A stretch of 64,000 nucleotides of DNA from Burkholderiales bacterium (GTDB lineage: Bacteria; Pseudomonadota; Gammaproteobacteria; Burkholderiales; Burkholderiaceae_D). The stretch is taken from positions 1 to 64,000 of the forward strand of contig JACOUL010000029.1 in the NCBI GenBank assembly GCA_016177875.1, in the 5' to 3' direction. The translations under genes and the position numbers were made by a program. The notes beneath the pieces are model-generated. The model worked only from the letters and a program-made list of their open reading frames with translations. It did no database searches and was not told the origin of the DNA. Position 1 is the first letter of the stretch. Each line of letters begins with the position of its first letter. Shown one piece after another: positions 8,599 through 18,230 of the stretch.

Positions 8599-10281
8599 AT
8601 GGACAAGTTCTGGCTGAAGTCTTATCCGCCCAATATTCCGGCAGAAATCGATTACACCCAGTACCGATCGCTTGTGCACTTGTTGGAAGAGTCATTTCGC
8701 AAGTACGCGAATCGGAACGCCTACGTCTGCATGGATAAATATCTCACGTACGGCGAGGTCGATGAGTTGTCGTGCAAACTGGGCGCGTGGCTACAAGCCA
8801 AAGGTATGCAAAAAGGCGCACGCGTCGCCGTCATGATGCCGAACGTCTTGCAGTATCCGATTGCGTTGGCTGCTATTTTGCGTGCCGGATACGTGGTGGT
8901 GAACGTCAATCCCCTCTATACTCCGCGCGAGTTGGAGCATCAATTAATCGACTCCGGAGCGGAGGCGATCGTCATTCTGGAAAACTTCGCCCATACGCTA
9001 GAGCAGGTCATTGCCAAAACGCCGCTCAAGCACGTGCTGGTTGCCAGCATGGGCGAGTTGATGGGTACGTTGAAGGGCACTATCGTTAATTTTGTAGTGC
9101 GTCATATCAAGAAGCTGGTGCCGCCATTCAATCTACCCATTGCGATATCGTTTAAGCAGGCTTTATCCGAAGGTTCCGCAATGACTTTGAAGCCGGTCGA
9201 ATTGAATCATGATGACGTGGCTTTCCTGCAATACACCGGGGGTACAACCGGCATTTCCAAGGGGGCGACGCTGTTGCACCGTAACTTGATTGCCAATGCC
9301 TTGCAAGCAGAGGCGTGGCTGCTTCCTGGACTTGAGCGAGAGCCGAAGGTTGAGCAGCTGATGATTTTGTGCCCGCTGCCGCTCTACCATATCTTTGCAC
9401 TCACGGCGTGCTGCATGCTCGGTACGCGGGTTGGAGCGGTGAATGTTCTCATTCCCAATCCGCGCGACATTCCAGCGCTGATCAAGACTCTTGCTAAGTA
9501 TCCGGTCAACATGTTCCCCGCGGTGAATACCCTATTTAACGCATTGTTGAACCATCCGGATTTTACGCAACTTAATTTCTCCGCATTGCGCGTGAGCGTG
9601 GGCGGTGGATCATCTGTACAAAAGGTTGTTGCAGATCGCTGGTTCAAAGTGACCGGCAGCCCGATCGCCGAAGGTTATGGCTTGTCCGAGACGTCGCCGG
9701 TAGTGGCATGTAACCTGGCGACTGCAACCGAATTCACCAACACGATCGGTCTGCCTTTCCCGTCAACCGAAGTGGTGTTATTGGATGAATCCGGCCATGC
9801 TGTGCCGGTCGGGCAGAGCGGTGAGATTTCGGTGCGCGGGCCGCAAGTGATGGCGGGTTACTGGAATCGCCCCGACGAAACGGCGAAGGTGATGACGCCG
9901 GATGGATTTTTCAAGACGGGTGACATCGGGATCATGGATGAGCACGGTTATATCCGCATCGTCGATCGTAAGAAAGACATGATCCTGGTCTCGGGATTCA
10001 ATGTCTATCCCAACGAGATCGAGGCAGTAGTGGCGGAACATCCCGGCGTGCTCGAATGCGCTTGCGTCGGTGTGCCGGACGAGCAATCCGGCGAAGCGGT
10101 CAAGCTATTCGTTGTGCGCAAGGACTCGACACTGACCGAAGAGCAGTTGAGGGCATTTTGCCGTGAGCAATTCACCGGCTATAAACGGCCTAAGCATATC
10201 GAATTCCGCGACGCGCTACCCAAGACCAACATCGGCAAGATACTGCGGCGCGAATTGCGCGACGATAAGAAAGCGGCTTAG
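8599..10281 (+). CDS. fadD: Long-chain fatty acid--CoA ligase
   Basis: 560-aa adenylate-forming enzyme that activates fatty acids to acyl-CoA through an acyl-adenylate. Motif YTGGTTGISKGA (P-loop) is at about residue 212, YGLSETSP at about 360, TGDIGIMDEHGYIRIVDRKKD later, and the C-terminal PKTNIGKILRREL holds the catalytic lysine. The N-terminus MDKFWLKSYPPNIPAEID is that of proteobacterial FadD. Start supported by AAGGAG 7-8 bases upstream. It stands alone, with phoD converging from the right, and may be one of several fadD paralogues. Confidence 0.92.
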   Translation: MDKFWLKSYPPNIPAEIDYTQYRSLVHLLEESFRKYANRNAYVCMDKYLTYGEVDELSCKLGAWLQAKGMQKGARVAVMMPNVLQYPIALAAILRAGYVVVNVNPLYTPRELEHQLIDSGAEAIVILENFAHTLEQVIAKTPLKHVLVASMGELMGTLKGTIVNFVVRHIKKLVPPFNLPIAISFKQALSEGSAMTLKPVELNHDDVAFLQYTGGTTGISKGATLLHRNLIANALQAEAWLLPGLEREPKVEQLMILCPLPLYHIFALTACCMLGTRVGAVNVLIPNPRDIPALIKTLAKYPVNMFPAVNTLFNALLNHPDFTQLNFSALRVSVGGGSSVQKVVADRWFKVTGSPIAEGYGLSETSPVVACNLATATEFTNTIGLPFPSTEVVLLDESGHAVPVGQSGEISVRGPQVMAGYWNRPDETAKVMTPDGFFKTGDIGIMDEHGYIRIVDRKKDMILVSGFNVYPNEIEAVVAEHPGVLECACVGVPDEQSGEAVKLFVVRKDSTLTEEQLRAFCREQFTGYKRPKHIEFRDALPKTNIGKILRRELRDDKKAA

Positions 10282-10288
10282 GACGCTC

Positions 10289-11869
10289 CTAATCAAACGC
10301 CACGCCGGGCTGTCCGTCGGCGACGACAAATTTCGCCAAGGTGGCGACGCCCGAGTCATCGCGCCGCACATCGTCCAGTGCCATAAATTGCACTTTCGTT
10401 TCCTTGGGAGTGACTTCCATCATCGCGTATCCTCGGCGGTCGCTGCGCCCAAACTTGATATGCGAATTCATCGTCAGATATTGCTCCGTTCGCTTTTGCG
10501 GACGCGAGCTGGACGTTACGGATGTGCCGCAGAATTCGGCGGCGATCACTGGATTGTCGGATGACGCGCCGCGGTTGAAATCCGATTTAAGGTCGGCGGC
10601 AAAGAAGGTGTGAACATCGCCCGAGATCACCACTGGATTGGCGACGCGATGCTTGACGATGCTGTCCAACAGCCGATCGCGTGCTGCGGGATAGCCATCC
10701 CAGCCATCGGTCCAGAATCGTCCGTCACCTTCCTTCCTAATTGCCAATTGCGATAGTTGCGCTACGAGAGTTTGCTGGGCCAGGATATTCCAACGCGCCG
10801 TCGAGGTTGCGAATCCTTCGTCTAGCCATTTTTCTTGTCGCGGCCCGAGAAAAGTGCGTGCGGGTTCTAGCCGTTCGCGGCAGCTGGCGGTGACTGAACT
10901 GGATCCTCCGCGTCCAGCCGGCTGGCACGCGTGGCGGGAACGATATTGGCGGCTGTCTAACACATGAAAGCGCGCAAGGCGTCCCCAATCGTAGCGATCA
11001 TAAATACGCATGTGGGCGAAGCGATTTGGTCCTTCCGGCAGTGTCGGCAGGCGCACCGGCAAATGCTCGTAAAACGCCTGGTAGGCCGCTGCACGGCGCG
11101 CCAGGAAACGGGGATCGAGCCGTTCATCGCGGTCATTTCCGTAATCGTTGGCGACTTCATGATCATCCCAAGTCACAATCCAGGGCGCAGCATGATGCGA
11201 TGCCTGCAAATTTGGGTCGGTCTTGTATTGGGCGTAGCGAAGGCGATAATCAGTCAGCGTAAAAGACTCTTGCTCACGGCGAGCGCTTTCCGGATGCGTG
11301 AGTTGATAAGGTCCCCATTCATAAATATAGTCGCCCAAAAACGCCACCAGCTCGGGTGCGGCTGCGGCGATATGGCGATGCGCAGCGAAGTGCCCGAACT
11401 CCCAATGCTGGCATGACGCGAATGCGAATCGCAGCCTGGCCGGCAAGGAATCCACTGCCGGCGCAGTGCGTGTACGTGCAACCGGACTAACGAAATCCCC
11501 ATGCATGAATCGATACCAATACCAGCGGTCCGGACGTAAGCCTTCGACATCCACATGCACGCTATGCGCAAGTTCAGGTAAGGCGGTAGAGCCCCCTTTG
11601 CTGACGACGCGTTTGAAGGCGTCATCTTCCGCTACTTCCCATTTGACGGGTAAGGGCAAGGCTGAGATGGATTCGGCCTGCAATGGTTCGGCGACAAGCC
11701 TCGTCCAAATAACCACGCTGGTCGGTCGCGGCGAACCGGATGCTACGCCCAATCGAAATGGATAGGCATTGGTACGTCCGATCGCAACACCCGGAAAGGC
11801 CGCAGCGTAGGCGGCCAGTGTTGAAAGTCGAGCTAAGCGGGCAAGAAATTCGCGTCTATCAAGTGACAT
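10289..11869 (-). CDS. phoD: Alkaline phosphatase D (PhoD) family protein, Tat-exported
   Basis: 526-aa phosphodiesterase/phosphatase of the PhoD family. The N-terminus has a twin-arginine signal (DRREFLA, then a hydrophobic stretch to about residue 30). Metal-site motifs follow in order: FASCQHWEFG, FLGDYIYEWG, TWDDHEVANDYG and ISGDVHTFF. It would release phosphate from phosphoesters or teichoic-type polymers in the periplasm. The start overlaps the stop of the upstream thioesterase gene by 11 nt, so the two form an operon. No Pho box was identified. Confidence 0.92.
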   Translation of the reverse strand: MSLDRREFLARLARLSTLAAYAAAFPGVAIGRTNAYPFRLGVASGSPRPTSVVIWTRLVAEPLQAESISALPLPVKWEVAEDDAFKRVVSKGGSTALPELAHSVHVDVEGLRPDRWYWYRFMHGDFVSPVARTRTAPAVDSLPARLRFAFASCQHWEFGHFAAHRHIAAAAPELVAFLGDYIYEWGPYQLTHPESARREQESFTLTDYRLRYAQYKTDPNLQASHHAAPWIVTWDDHEVANDYGNDRDERLDPRFLARRAAAYQAFYEHLPVRLPTLPEGPNRFAHMRIYDRYDWGRLARFHVLDSRQYRSRHACQPAGRGGSSSVTASCRERLEPARTFLGPRQEKWLDEGFATSTARWNILAQQTLVAQLSQLAIRKEGDGRFWTDGWDGYPAARDRLLDSIVKHRVANPVVISGDVHTFFAADLKSDFNRGASSDNPVIAAEFCGTSVTSSSRPQKRTEQYLTMNSHIKFGRSDRRGYAMMEVTPKETKVQFMALDDVRRDDSGVATLAKFVVADGQPGVAFD

Positions 11870-12272
11870 CGGCGTTTAGCGGCGGTACGGGGCGCGGGCG
11901 GCGTTGATCATCGGTGGCGACGTAGGTCAACATCGCTTCAGTTACTTTGACGGTGTCGGCTTGCAGGCGGTTACGCTCGGCATAAACTTCCACGCGCACG
12001 GTAATTGAAGTATTGCCGACTTTGACGACATCGGCATAGAAAGAAAGCAAATCTCCTACAAATACCGGATGCTTGAATACGAAGGAATTCACGGCAATCG
12101 TGGCGACGCGGCCGTTGGCGCGGCGCACTGCGGGAAGCGAGCCGGCGATGTCGACTTGCGCCATGATCCAGCCGCCGAATACGTCGCCGTGGGGATTGGC
12201 GGCGGTGGGCATAGGTACCACACGTAATTCCGGAATTCGGCCGGCGGGCAAGGAAGTGGATTCTGCAGCCAT
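11859..12272 (-). CDS. yciA: Acyl-CoA thioesterase, YciA-like hotdog protein
   Basis: 137-aa hotdog-fold thioesterase. The catalytic-loop signature NPHGDVFGGWIMAQVDIAG spans about residues 26-44, followed by the strand FVFKHPVFVGDLLSFYADVV. It hydrolyses acyl-CoAs in the cytoplasm. Start at 12272 (MAAESTSLPAG) is chosen over an ATG 45 bases upstream because AGGGAAAA precedes it at suitable spacing and YciA proteins have about 130 residues. It is first in a two-gene operon with phoD, divergent from the Atm1-like exporter. Confidence 0.9.
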   Translation of the reverse strand: MAAESTSLPAGRIPELRVVPMPTAANPHGDVFGGWIMAQVDIAGSLPAVRRANGRVATIAVNSFVFKHPVFVGDLLSFYADVVKVGNTSITVRVEVYAERNRLQADTVKVTEAMLTYVATDDQRRPRPVPPLNADVT

Positions 12273-12347
12273 CTTGATTTTCCCTAAAACGATACAATGG
12301 TATGGAACATCAAGCATAAACCATTTGCACTAATTTCATCTTCTTCC

Positions 12348-14210
12348 ATGCGCCGTCATTCTACTTCCAGCGAACCCTCACCGCCGCCACCAGCTATGCG
12401 CGATGACTGGGCGACGATCAAAACTTTATTACCGTATTTATGGACGTACAAGTGGCGCGTATTGTTGGCGCTTTTGTTCTTGGTGGGCGCCAAAGCGGCT
12501 CAGGTGGGTGTGCCGGTCGTCTTGAAGGAATTGGTCGACCGTATGACCTTTTCTCCGTCGCATCCGCAAGCGCTGTTTGTGCTGCCCATGGGCATCTTGG
12601 TCGCGTATGGGATATTGCGGGTATGCACGACCTTGTTCACGGAGTTGCGTGAATTCGTGTTCGCCAAGGTCACGCAGCGAGCAGTGCGTACCATTGCTTT
12701 GAAAGTATTTCGCCACTTGCACGCCTTATCGTTGCGCTTTCACCTCAATCGTCAAACCGGCGGTATGACGCGCGATATCGAGAGGGGCACACGCGGCATC
12801 GCATCGCTAGTGCAGTACTCTCTATTTTCTATTTTGCCTACGGTGGTCGAGATCAGTTTGGTGATCGGCTACATGGTATTGCATTACGATCCATGGTTTT
12901 CCGCAATTACCTTCGCTGCGCTGCTGTTATATATCGGATTTACCGTGCTGGTCACGGAATGGCGCACGCATTTTAGACGCACCATGAATGACCTCGATTC
13001 GAAGGCCAATACCAAGGCGATCGATTCGCTGATCAATTACGAAACCGTGAAATATTTCGGCAACGAAGATTACGAAGCGCGTCGCTATGACCAGGGGCTG
13101 CAGCAATACGAAAGCGCTGCCGTGCGCTCGCAAACCTCGCTATCGATTTTGAACACCGGTCAATCGATGATCATCGCCATTGCTGTCACGCTGATTCTCT
13201 GGCGCGCAACCCTGGGAGTGATGAATGGCACCATGACACTAGGCGATTTGGTTTTGGTAAATGCCTTCATGATCCAATTGTATGTTCCACTTAATTTTTT
13301 GGGCGTGATTTATCGCGAGATCAAGCAAAGCTTGACCGATATGGAACGTCTGTTTTCTTTGCTCGACAAGGAGCGTGAAATTGCCGACGCATCGCATGCC
13401 AAACCTTTGATCGCGACCGGGGGGGAGGTGCGTTTTTCACGTGTTGATTTTTGCTACGAAAGCAATCGGCAGATTTTGTTTGACGTCGATTTCGTTATTT
13501 CCGCCGGCACCACGACTGCGGTGGTGGGACACAGCGGTTCGGGTAAGTCGACCTTGTCGCGCCTGCTGTTTCGCTTCTACGACGTGAATAACGGCGGCAT
13601 CACCATCGATGGTCAGGACGTACGCAATATCACGCAGAATTCATTGCGCCAGGCCATCGGCATCGTGCCGCAGGATACAGTACTGTTTAACGACACCATT
13701 GAATACAACATCGCTTACGGAAAACCGGGCGCTAGCAAAGAGGAAATTATTGCTGCTGCGCGTGCTGCGGCTATTCATGATTTTATTGTGTCACTGCCCG
13801 ACGGTTACAACACCATGGTCGGCGAGCGAGGCTTGAAACTATCGGGCGGCGAAAAGCAGCGTGTCGCGATTGCCAGAACTTTATTGAAAAATCCGGCCAT
13901 CCTGATTTTCGATGAGGCGACATCCGCGCTCGATTCAAAGTCAGAGCAAGCGATCCAAGCGCAATTGAAAGAAATTGCAAAGAACAAAACCACCTTGGTT
14001 ATCGCCCATCGCTTATCGACTATCGCCGATGCGGCGCAAATCCTGGTGCTGGACCATGGGAAGATCATCGAACGCGGCGCACACGGACAGCTGCTTGCCG
14101 CGGGCGGTGCATATGCGCAGATGTGGGAACGGCAGCAAGCGCGGCAGCAGCAGGAGTCGTTCGCGTCGCCGTCCACTGATGGGACGGATTCCATCGAGGC
14201 GCTTGCGTGA
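12348..14210 (+). CDS. Atm1/HMT1-type ABC exporter (ABCB7-like)
   Basis: 620-aa half-transporter. Residues 20-340 are a six-helix ABC membrane domain with the Atm1-type sequence [20 protein letters not shown]; residues 360-600 are the ATPase, with Walker [10 protein letters not shown] at about 394, LSGGEKQR at about 497 and [12 protein letters not shown]. Relatives export glutathione-linked compounds, heavy-metal conjugates or Fe-S precursors. An upstream in-frame ATG at 12297 would add 17 residues; I prefer 12348 because family proteins start at about this point and a -10-like TACAAT (12293-12298) overlaps the earlier ATG. No clear ribosome site at either. Confidence 0.88.
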   Translation: MRRHSTSSEPSPPPPAMRDDWATIKTLLPYLWTYKWRVLLALLFLVGAKAAQVGVPVVLKELVDRMTFSPSHPQALFVLPMGILVAYGILRVCTTLFTELREFVFAKVTQRAVRTIALKVFRHLHALSLRFHLNRQTGGMTRDIERGTRGIASLVQYSLFSILPTVVEISLVIGYMVLHYDPWFSAITFAALLLYIGFTVLVTEWRTHFRRTMNDLDSKANTKAIDSLINYETVKYFGNEDYEARRYDQGLQQYESAAVRSQTSLSILNTGQSMIIAIAVTLILWRATLGVMNGTMTLGDLVLVNAFMIQLYVPLNFLGVIYREIKQSLTDMERLFSLLDKEREIADASHAKPLIATGGEVRFSRVDFCYESNRQILFDVDFVISAGTTTAVVGHSGSGKSTLSRLLFRFYDVNNGGITIDGQDVRNITQNSLRQAIGIVPQDTVLFNDTIEYNIAYGKPGASKEEIIAAARAAAIHDFIVSLPDGYNTMVGERGLKLSGGEKQRVAIARTLLKNPAILIFDEATSALDSKSEQAIQAQLKEIAKNKTTLVIAHRLSTIADAAQILVLDHGKIIERGAHGQLLAAGGAYAQMWERQQARQQQESFASPSTDGTDSIEALA

Positions 14211-14301
14211 GCGGGGTATCTTGACTCTCCCGAAAGGCGTATTGCTCCGCGCGCGGTTTTGGTATTCAATAGAAATACCGTAGCGTTATCGAGGCTAGAG
14301 C

Positions 14302-15588
14302 ATGTTTACTCATCATCAAATTCCAAGCTATTTAACGCAGCATGACATCGGTCCGTGGGGCGTCTATCTTGAGCAAATTGATCGGGTGACGCCTTATTTG
14401 GGGCCGCTTGCACGTCTGGTCGAAACCTTAAAACGTCCCAAGCGCATTTTGGTGGTCGATGTGCCGATCGAAAAGGATGACGGCACTTACGCCCACTTCG
14501 AGGGCTATCGCGTTCAACATAATTCTTCGCGCGGACCCGGCAAAGGCGGCGTGCGTTTTCACCAAAATGTATCGCTGTCGGAAGTAATGGCCTTGGCGGC
14601 TTGGATGACGATCAAGAATGCCGCCGTCAACGTGCCGTATGGCGGCGCCAAGGGCGGCATCAGGGTAGATCCGAAAATGCTCTCGAAAGGCGAGCTTGAG
14701 CGCATGACGCGACGCTATACCAGCGAAATCGGCATCATCATCGGCCCGGCCAAAGATATTCCCGCACCGGACGTCAACACCAATGAGCAAATCATGGCAT
14801 GGATGATGGATACCTATTCCATGAATGAAGGGATCACTGCTTCCGGTGTGGTTACCGGCAAGCCGATTTCATTGGGCGGTAGTCTTGGACGTCAAGCAGC
14901 CACCGGGCGTGGCGTCTTCGTGGTGGGCTGCGAAGCGGCGGTCAAGATGGGGATGAAAATCGACGGGGTGCGCATTGCCGTACAAGGCTTCGGCAATGTC
15001 GGCAGTGTTGCCGCACGTTTGTTTGCCGAAGCGGGTGCGAAAATAATCGCGGTGCAAGACCATGCGGGCACCGTGATGCGTGAGAGCGGTCTGGATATCG
15101 CGGCGCTGCAAGCACATGTGACGGCAACCGGCAGCGTTGTCGGATTTGCTGAGGCGGACCAGGTAAAAGACCCGGCTCAATTCTGGGCCGTTGATTGCGA
15201 TATCTTGATTCCTGCCGCATTGGAGCAGCAAATTACCGCGTCAAATGCCAACCTGATTCGCGCCAAGATTATTCTCGAAGGCGCCAATGGCCCCACCACG
15301 CCGGCGGCGGATGATATTTTGCACGACAAGGGTGTACTGGTTGTGCCCGACGTGATCACCAATGCGGGCGGCGTGACCGTAAGTTATTTCGAATGGGTGC
15401 AGGATTTTTCCAGCTACTTTTGGACCGAAGATGAAATCAATCAGCGCTTAACGCATATCATGCGCGAAGCCTTCAACGCCGTTTGGCAAATCTCCGAAGA
15501 GAAAAAAGTATCTCTGCGCACCGCCGCATTCATCGTCGGTTGCACGCGCGTATTGCAGGCCCATGAAATGCGCGGATTATATCCGTGA
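14302..15588 (+). CDS. gdhA: Glutamate dehydrogenase
   Basis: 428-aa Glu/Leu/Phe/Val dehydrogenase, interconverting glutamate and 2-oxoglutarate plus ammonium. Substrate site [12 protein letters not shown] and catalytic YGGAKGGI lysines are in the N-terminal half, with the Rossmann motif [12 protein letters not shown] at about residue 230 and [12 protein letters not shown] in the C-terminal half. The length fits the hexameric NAD-type enzymes. GAGG lies about 8 bases before the ATG. Its stop overlaps or abuts the start of the following gltL-like ATPase gene, so the two are cotranscribed. Confidence 0.95.
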   Translation: MFTHHQIPSYLTQHDIGPWGVYLEQIDRVTPYLGPLARLVETLKRPKRILVVDVPIEKDDGTYAHFEGYRVQHNSSRGPGKGGVRFHQNVSLSEVMALAAWMTIKNAAVNVPYGGAKGGIRVDPKMLSKGELERMTRRYTSEIGIIIGPAKDIPAPDVNTNEQIMAWMMDTYSMNEGITASGVVTGKPISLGGSLGRQAATGRGVFVVGCEAAVKMGMKIDGVRIAVQGFGNVGSVAARLFAEAGAKIIAVQDHAGTVMRESGLDIAALQAHVTATGSVVGFAEADQVKDPAQFWAVDCDILIPAALEQQITASNANLIRAKIILEGANGPTTPAADDILHDKGVLVVPDVITNAGGVTVSYFEWVQDFSSYFWTEDEINQRLTHIMREAFNAVWQISEEKKVSLRTAAFIVGCTRVLQAHEMRGLYP

Positions 15589-15590
15589 TC

Positions 15591-16316
15591 ATGATTACGC
15601 TAGATAAGGTCAGCAAGTGGTACGGAAATTTCCGGGCGCTGAAAGATTGCTCGCTTGACGTCACTAAGGGCGAAGTAGTGGTTATCTGCGGGCCGTCCGG
15701 TTCGGGTAAATCTACGCTGCTTAAGATCATCAATGGCTTGGAGCCGTTTCAGCAAGGCGAGTTGAAAGTAAATGGCGTCTCGGTGGGCGATCCGCATACC
15801 GATCTGCCTAGGCTGCGTGCCCGTATCGGCATGGTGTTCCAGAATTTCGAATTGTTTCCGCATCTTTCGGTGCGCGATAACTTAACGCTCGCGCAAGTCA
15901 AAGTATTGGGGCGAAATAAACCTGAAGCGGTCGATAAGTCTGCATGCATGTTAGAACGCTTGGGCTTACTGGACCAGCAAGAAAAATTTCCGGCGCAATT
16001 GTCCGGCGGCCAGCAACAGCGTGCGGCAATCGCGCGTGCATTGGTCATGGATCCGGATGTGATGCTATTCGACGAGCCGACATCGGCGCTCGATCCGGAG
16101 ACTATCGGCGAAGTATTGGCACTGATGGAAGAATTGGCGGCGAGCGGCATGACCATGCTTGCTATTACGCATGAAATGGGTTTTGCCAGAAGGGTCGCGC
16201 ATCGCCTTGTTTTCATGGATGGCGGCGCCATCGTCGAAGATGCGCCGAAAGACGTTTTTTTCGATTCGCCGCAGGCGCTGCGCACACGGGAATTCCTTGC
16301 AAAAATTATGCGTTGA
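15591..16316 (+). CDS. gltL: Amino-acid ABC transporter ATP-binding protein (GltL-like), without its permease genes nearby
   Basis: 241-aa ATPase of the polar amino-acid uptake type. Walker A GPSGSGKST, Q-loop FQNFELFPHLSV, signature LSGGQQQR, Walker B DVMLFDEPTSALDP and the switch histidine in AITHEMGFAR are intact. It should energise glutamate/aspartate uptake together with GltI, GltJ and GltK, but none of these is present on either side. The gene begins 2 nt after gdhA (ATG) or overlaps its stop if the GTG at 15585 is used. Substrate assignment rests on family resemblance and the gdhA context. Confidence 0.88.
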   Translation: MITLDKVSKWYGNFRALKDCSLDVTKGEVVVICGPSGSGKSTLLKIINGLEPFQQGELKVNGVSVGDPHTDLPRLRARIGMVFQNFELFPHLSVRDNLTLAQVKVLGRNKPEAVDKSACMLERLGLLDQQEKFPAQLSGGQQQRAAIARALVMDPDVMLFDEPTSALDPETIGEVLALMEELAASGMTMLAITHEMGFARRVAHRLVFMDGGAIVEDAPKDVFFDSPQALRTREFLAKIMR

Positions 16317-16378
16317 TGCATCCGCTTCGCCTGCACGCCGCACAGGTAAAATAGCGGCAGTCTCCAGAAAATATTGCT

Positions 16379-17431
16379 ATGGCCACTTCAATGAATTCCA
16401 TTCAAAGCATTACCATCACCCGTCCGGACGATTGGCATTTGCATTTGCGCGACGGCGCTTCGATGGCGAGTGTTTTGCCGCACACGGCGCGGCAATTCGC
16501 ACGCGCCATCGTGATGCCGAATTTAAAGCCGCCGGTCACGACAACCGCGCAGGCGGCCGCCTATCGCCAGCGTATTTTGGAAGCGTTGCCTGAAGGCTTG
16601 GAATTTGAACCCTTGATGACGCTCTACTTGACCGACAATACGCCGCCCGATGAAATTCGCCGCGCCAAGGACAGCGGCTTTATTCATGCAGTCAAATTGT
16701 ATCCGGCAGGCGCCACCACCAACTCCGACGCGGGTGTCACGGATTTATCCAAGTGCACCAAGACTCTGGAGGCGATGCAAGAAGTCGGCATGCTGTTTCT
16801 CGTGCATGGGGAAGTGACGGATCCTGCTGTCGATGTATTTGACCGCGAGGCGGTTTTTATCGAGCGCGTCATGCAGCCTTTGCGCAAATCCATGCCGGAA
16901 TTGAAGGTGGTGTTTGAACACATTACCACCCGTGAAGCCGCTCAGTACGTGGCGTCTGCGGACAATCATGTGGCTGCCACGATTACGGCGCATCATTTGC
17001 TTTATAGCCGCAATGAAATCTTCAAGGGCGGCATTCGTCCGCATTACTATTGTTTGCCGATTTTAAAGCGGGAAGAGCATAGGCAAGCATTAGTCGCGGC
17101 TGCGACATCAGGCAATCCCAAGTTTTTCCTTGGGACCGATTCGGCGCCGCATCCGAAGGGCTTGAAAGAACATGCCTGCGGTTGCGCCGGTTGCTACACA
17201 GCGCTGCACGCCATGGAACTTTATGTGCAAGCGTTCGAGCAGGCGGGCGCGCTCAATCGGCTGGAAGCGTTTGCCAGCTTTAATGGGCCGGCTTTCTACG
17301 GCTTGCCACGCAATCGCAGCACGGTGACGCTCGAACGCCAAACCTGGACATTGCCGGCCGAATTGCCCTTCGGCGATGTCGATATTGTTCCTTTGAATGC
17401 CGGCGAGACTTTGCATTGGAAGCTCGCCTGA
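16379..17431 (+). CDS. pyrC: Dihydroorotase, class II
   Basis: 350-aa zinc amidohydrolase that cyclises carbamoyl aspartate to dihydroorotate in pyrimidine synthesis. HLHLRDG (zinc ligands H20, H22) is at the N-terminus, the carbamylated lysine lies in [18 protein letters not shown] at about residue 105, and later ligands lie in LVHGEV and [16 protein letters not shown] carries the catalytic Asp. Length matches the E. coli-type enzyme. A second ATG four codons in (16391) is an alternative start. The downstream DUF3025 gene begins 17 bp after the stop. Confidence 0.96.
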   Translation: MATSMNSIQSITITRPDDWHLHLRDGASMASVLPHTARQFARAIVMPNLKPPVTTTAQAAAYRQRILEALPEGLEFEPLMTLYLTDNTPPDEIRRAKDSGFIHAVKLYPAGATTNSDAGVTDLSKCTKTLEAMQEVGMLFLVHGEVTDPAVDVFDREAVFIERVMQPLRKSMPELKVVFEHITTREAAQYVASADNHVAATITAHHLLYSRNEIFKGGIRPHYYCLPILKREEHRQALVAAATSGNPKFFLGTDSAPHPKGLKEHACGCAGCYTALHAMELYVQAFEQAGALNRLEAFASFNGPAFYGLPRNRSTVTLERQTWTLPAELPFGDVDIVPLNAGETLHWKLA

Positions 17432-17447
17432 TGCGGCATTGTTTACG

Positions 17448-18230
17448 ATGCAAACCGATTTTTTTGTAGGAATTGATTGGGATCGGCCGTGGTTGCAGCC
17501 GTACCGATCTACCGCCGAGTCTATCTTGCAGGCGCCGAATTGGCGCGACGCGATTAATGTCATGGCAGTTGCAAGAGAGTTGCGTAATCATCGCGGCTTA
17601 CCGATTCGATTTGTTCCTCAATCCGAGTTGCCGCAAGGCTTGGCCTATGAAGCCTTTATCAGCGCAACGAGCTGCGTGCCGACGCGTGAAAATTTGCACG
17701 ATTTTTTTAACGCCTTGGCTTGGCTGACTTTCCCGCAGATTAAGCAGCAGCTGAATGCCATACAGGCGGCTGAAATTGAAAAAGCGGGCGGAATGAGCGT
17801 GCGCGGAAGAGTGCGCGATGCCGCGACTATCTTCGACGAGAACACGGCGCTGCTGATGACATCGGATAGGGATTGGCTTGCCGCTTTACGCGCGCATCGT
17901 TGGCAAGATGCATTGTTTGCATCGCGCTCAGCGTTCGGACGTACCGTAGATGTTGTCTTGTTCGGCCATGCATTGCTGGAGAAGCTAGTGGCACCTTACA
18001 AGGCAATCACTGCTCATGCCTGGCTAATTCCCGCGGAAGCGCCTTATTTTTCCTTGTCGTCTCGGGACCGATTGCATTGGCTTGATGTGGCTGGCGCCGC
18101 ACAATTACGGTATGGCGTTACGACCGCGGATTTCACGCCTTTGCCGGTTTTGGGGGTGCCGGCGTGGACTACAGGACAGGATGCGGCGTTCTACGCCGAT
18201 ACCGCCGTCTTTCGTCCAAAACGCGTTTAA
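17448..18230 (+). CDS. DUF3025 family protein
   Basis: 260-aa protein of a family found mainly in beta- and gammaproteobacteria, without known biochemical function. Features seen are an N-terminal DIDWDRPWLQPY-like segment (here GIDWDRPWLQPY), the conserved RFVPQSELPQGLAYEAFI, HDFFNALAWLTFPQIKQQLN and a central DENTALLMTSD. No signal peptide or membrane helix. It follows pyrC closely and may be cotranscribed. Its last 4 bases overlap the end of the convergent SEC-C/TPR gene. An upstream in-frame ATG at 17397 lies inside pyrC and was not used. Confidence 0.85.
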   Translation: MQTDFFVGIDWDRPWLQPYRSTAESILQAPNWRDAINVMAVARELRNHRGLPIRFVPQSELPQGLAYEAFISATSCVPTRENLHDFFNALAWLTFPQIKQQLNAIQAAEIEKAGGMSVRGRVRDAATIFDENTALLMTSDRDWLAALRAHRWQDALFASRSAFGRTVDVVLFGHALLEKLVAPYKAITAHAWLIPAEAPYFSLSSRDRLHWLDVAGAAQLRYGVTTADFTPLPVLGVPAWTTGQDAAFYADTAVFRPKRV

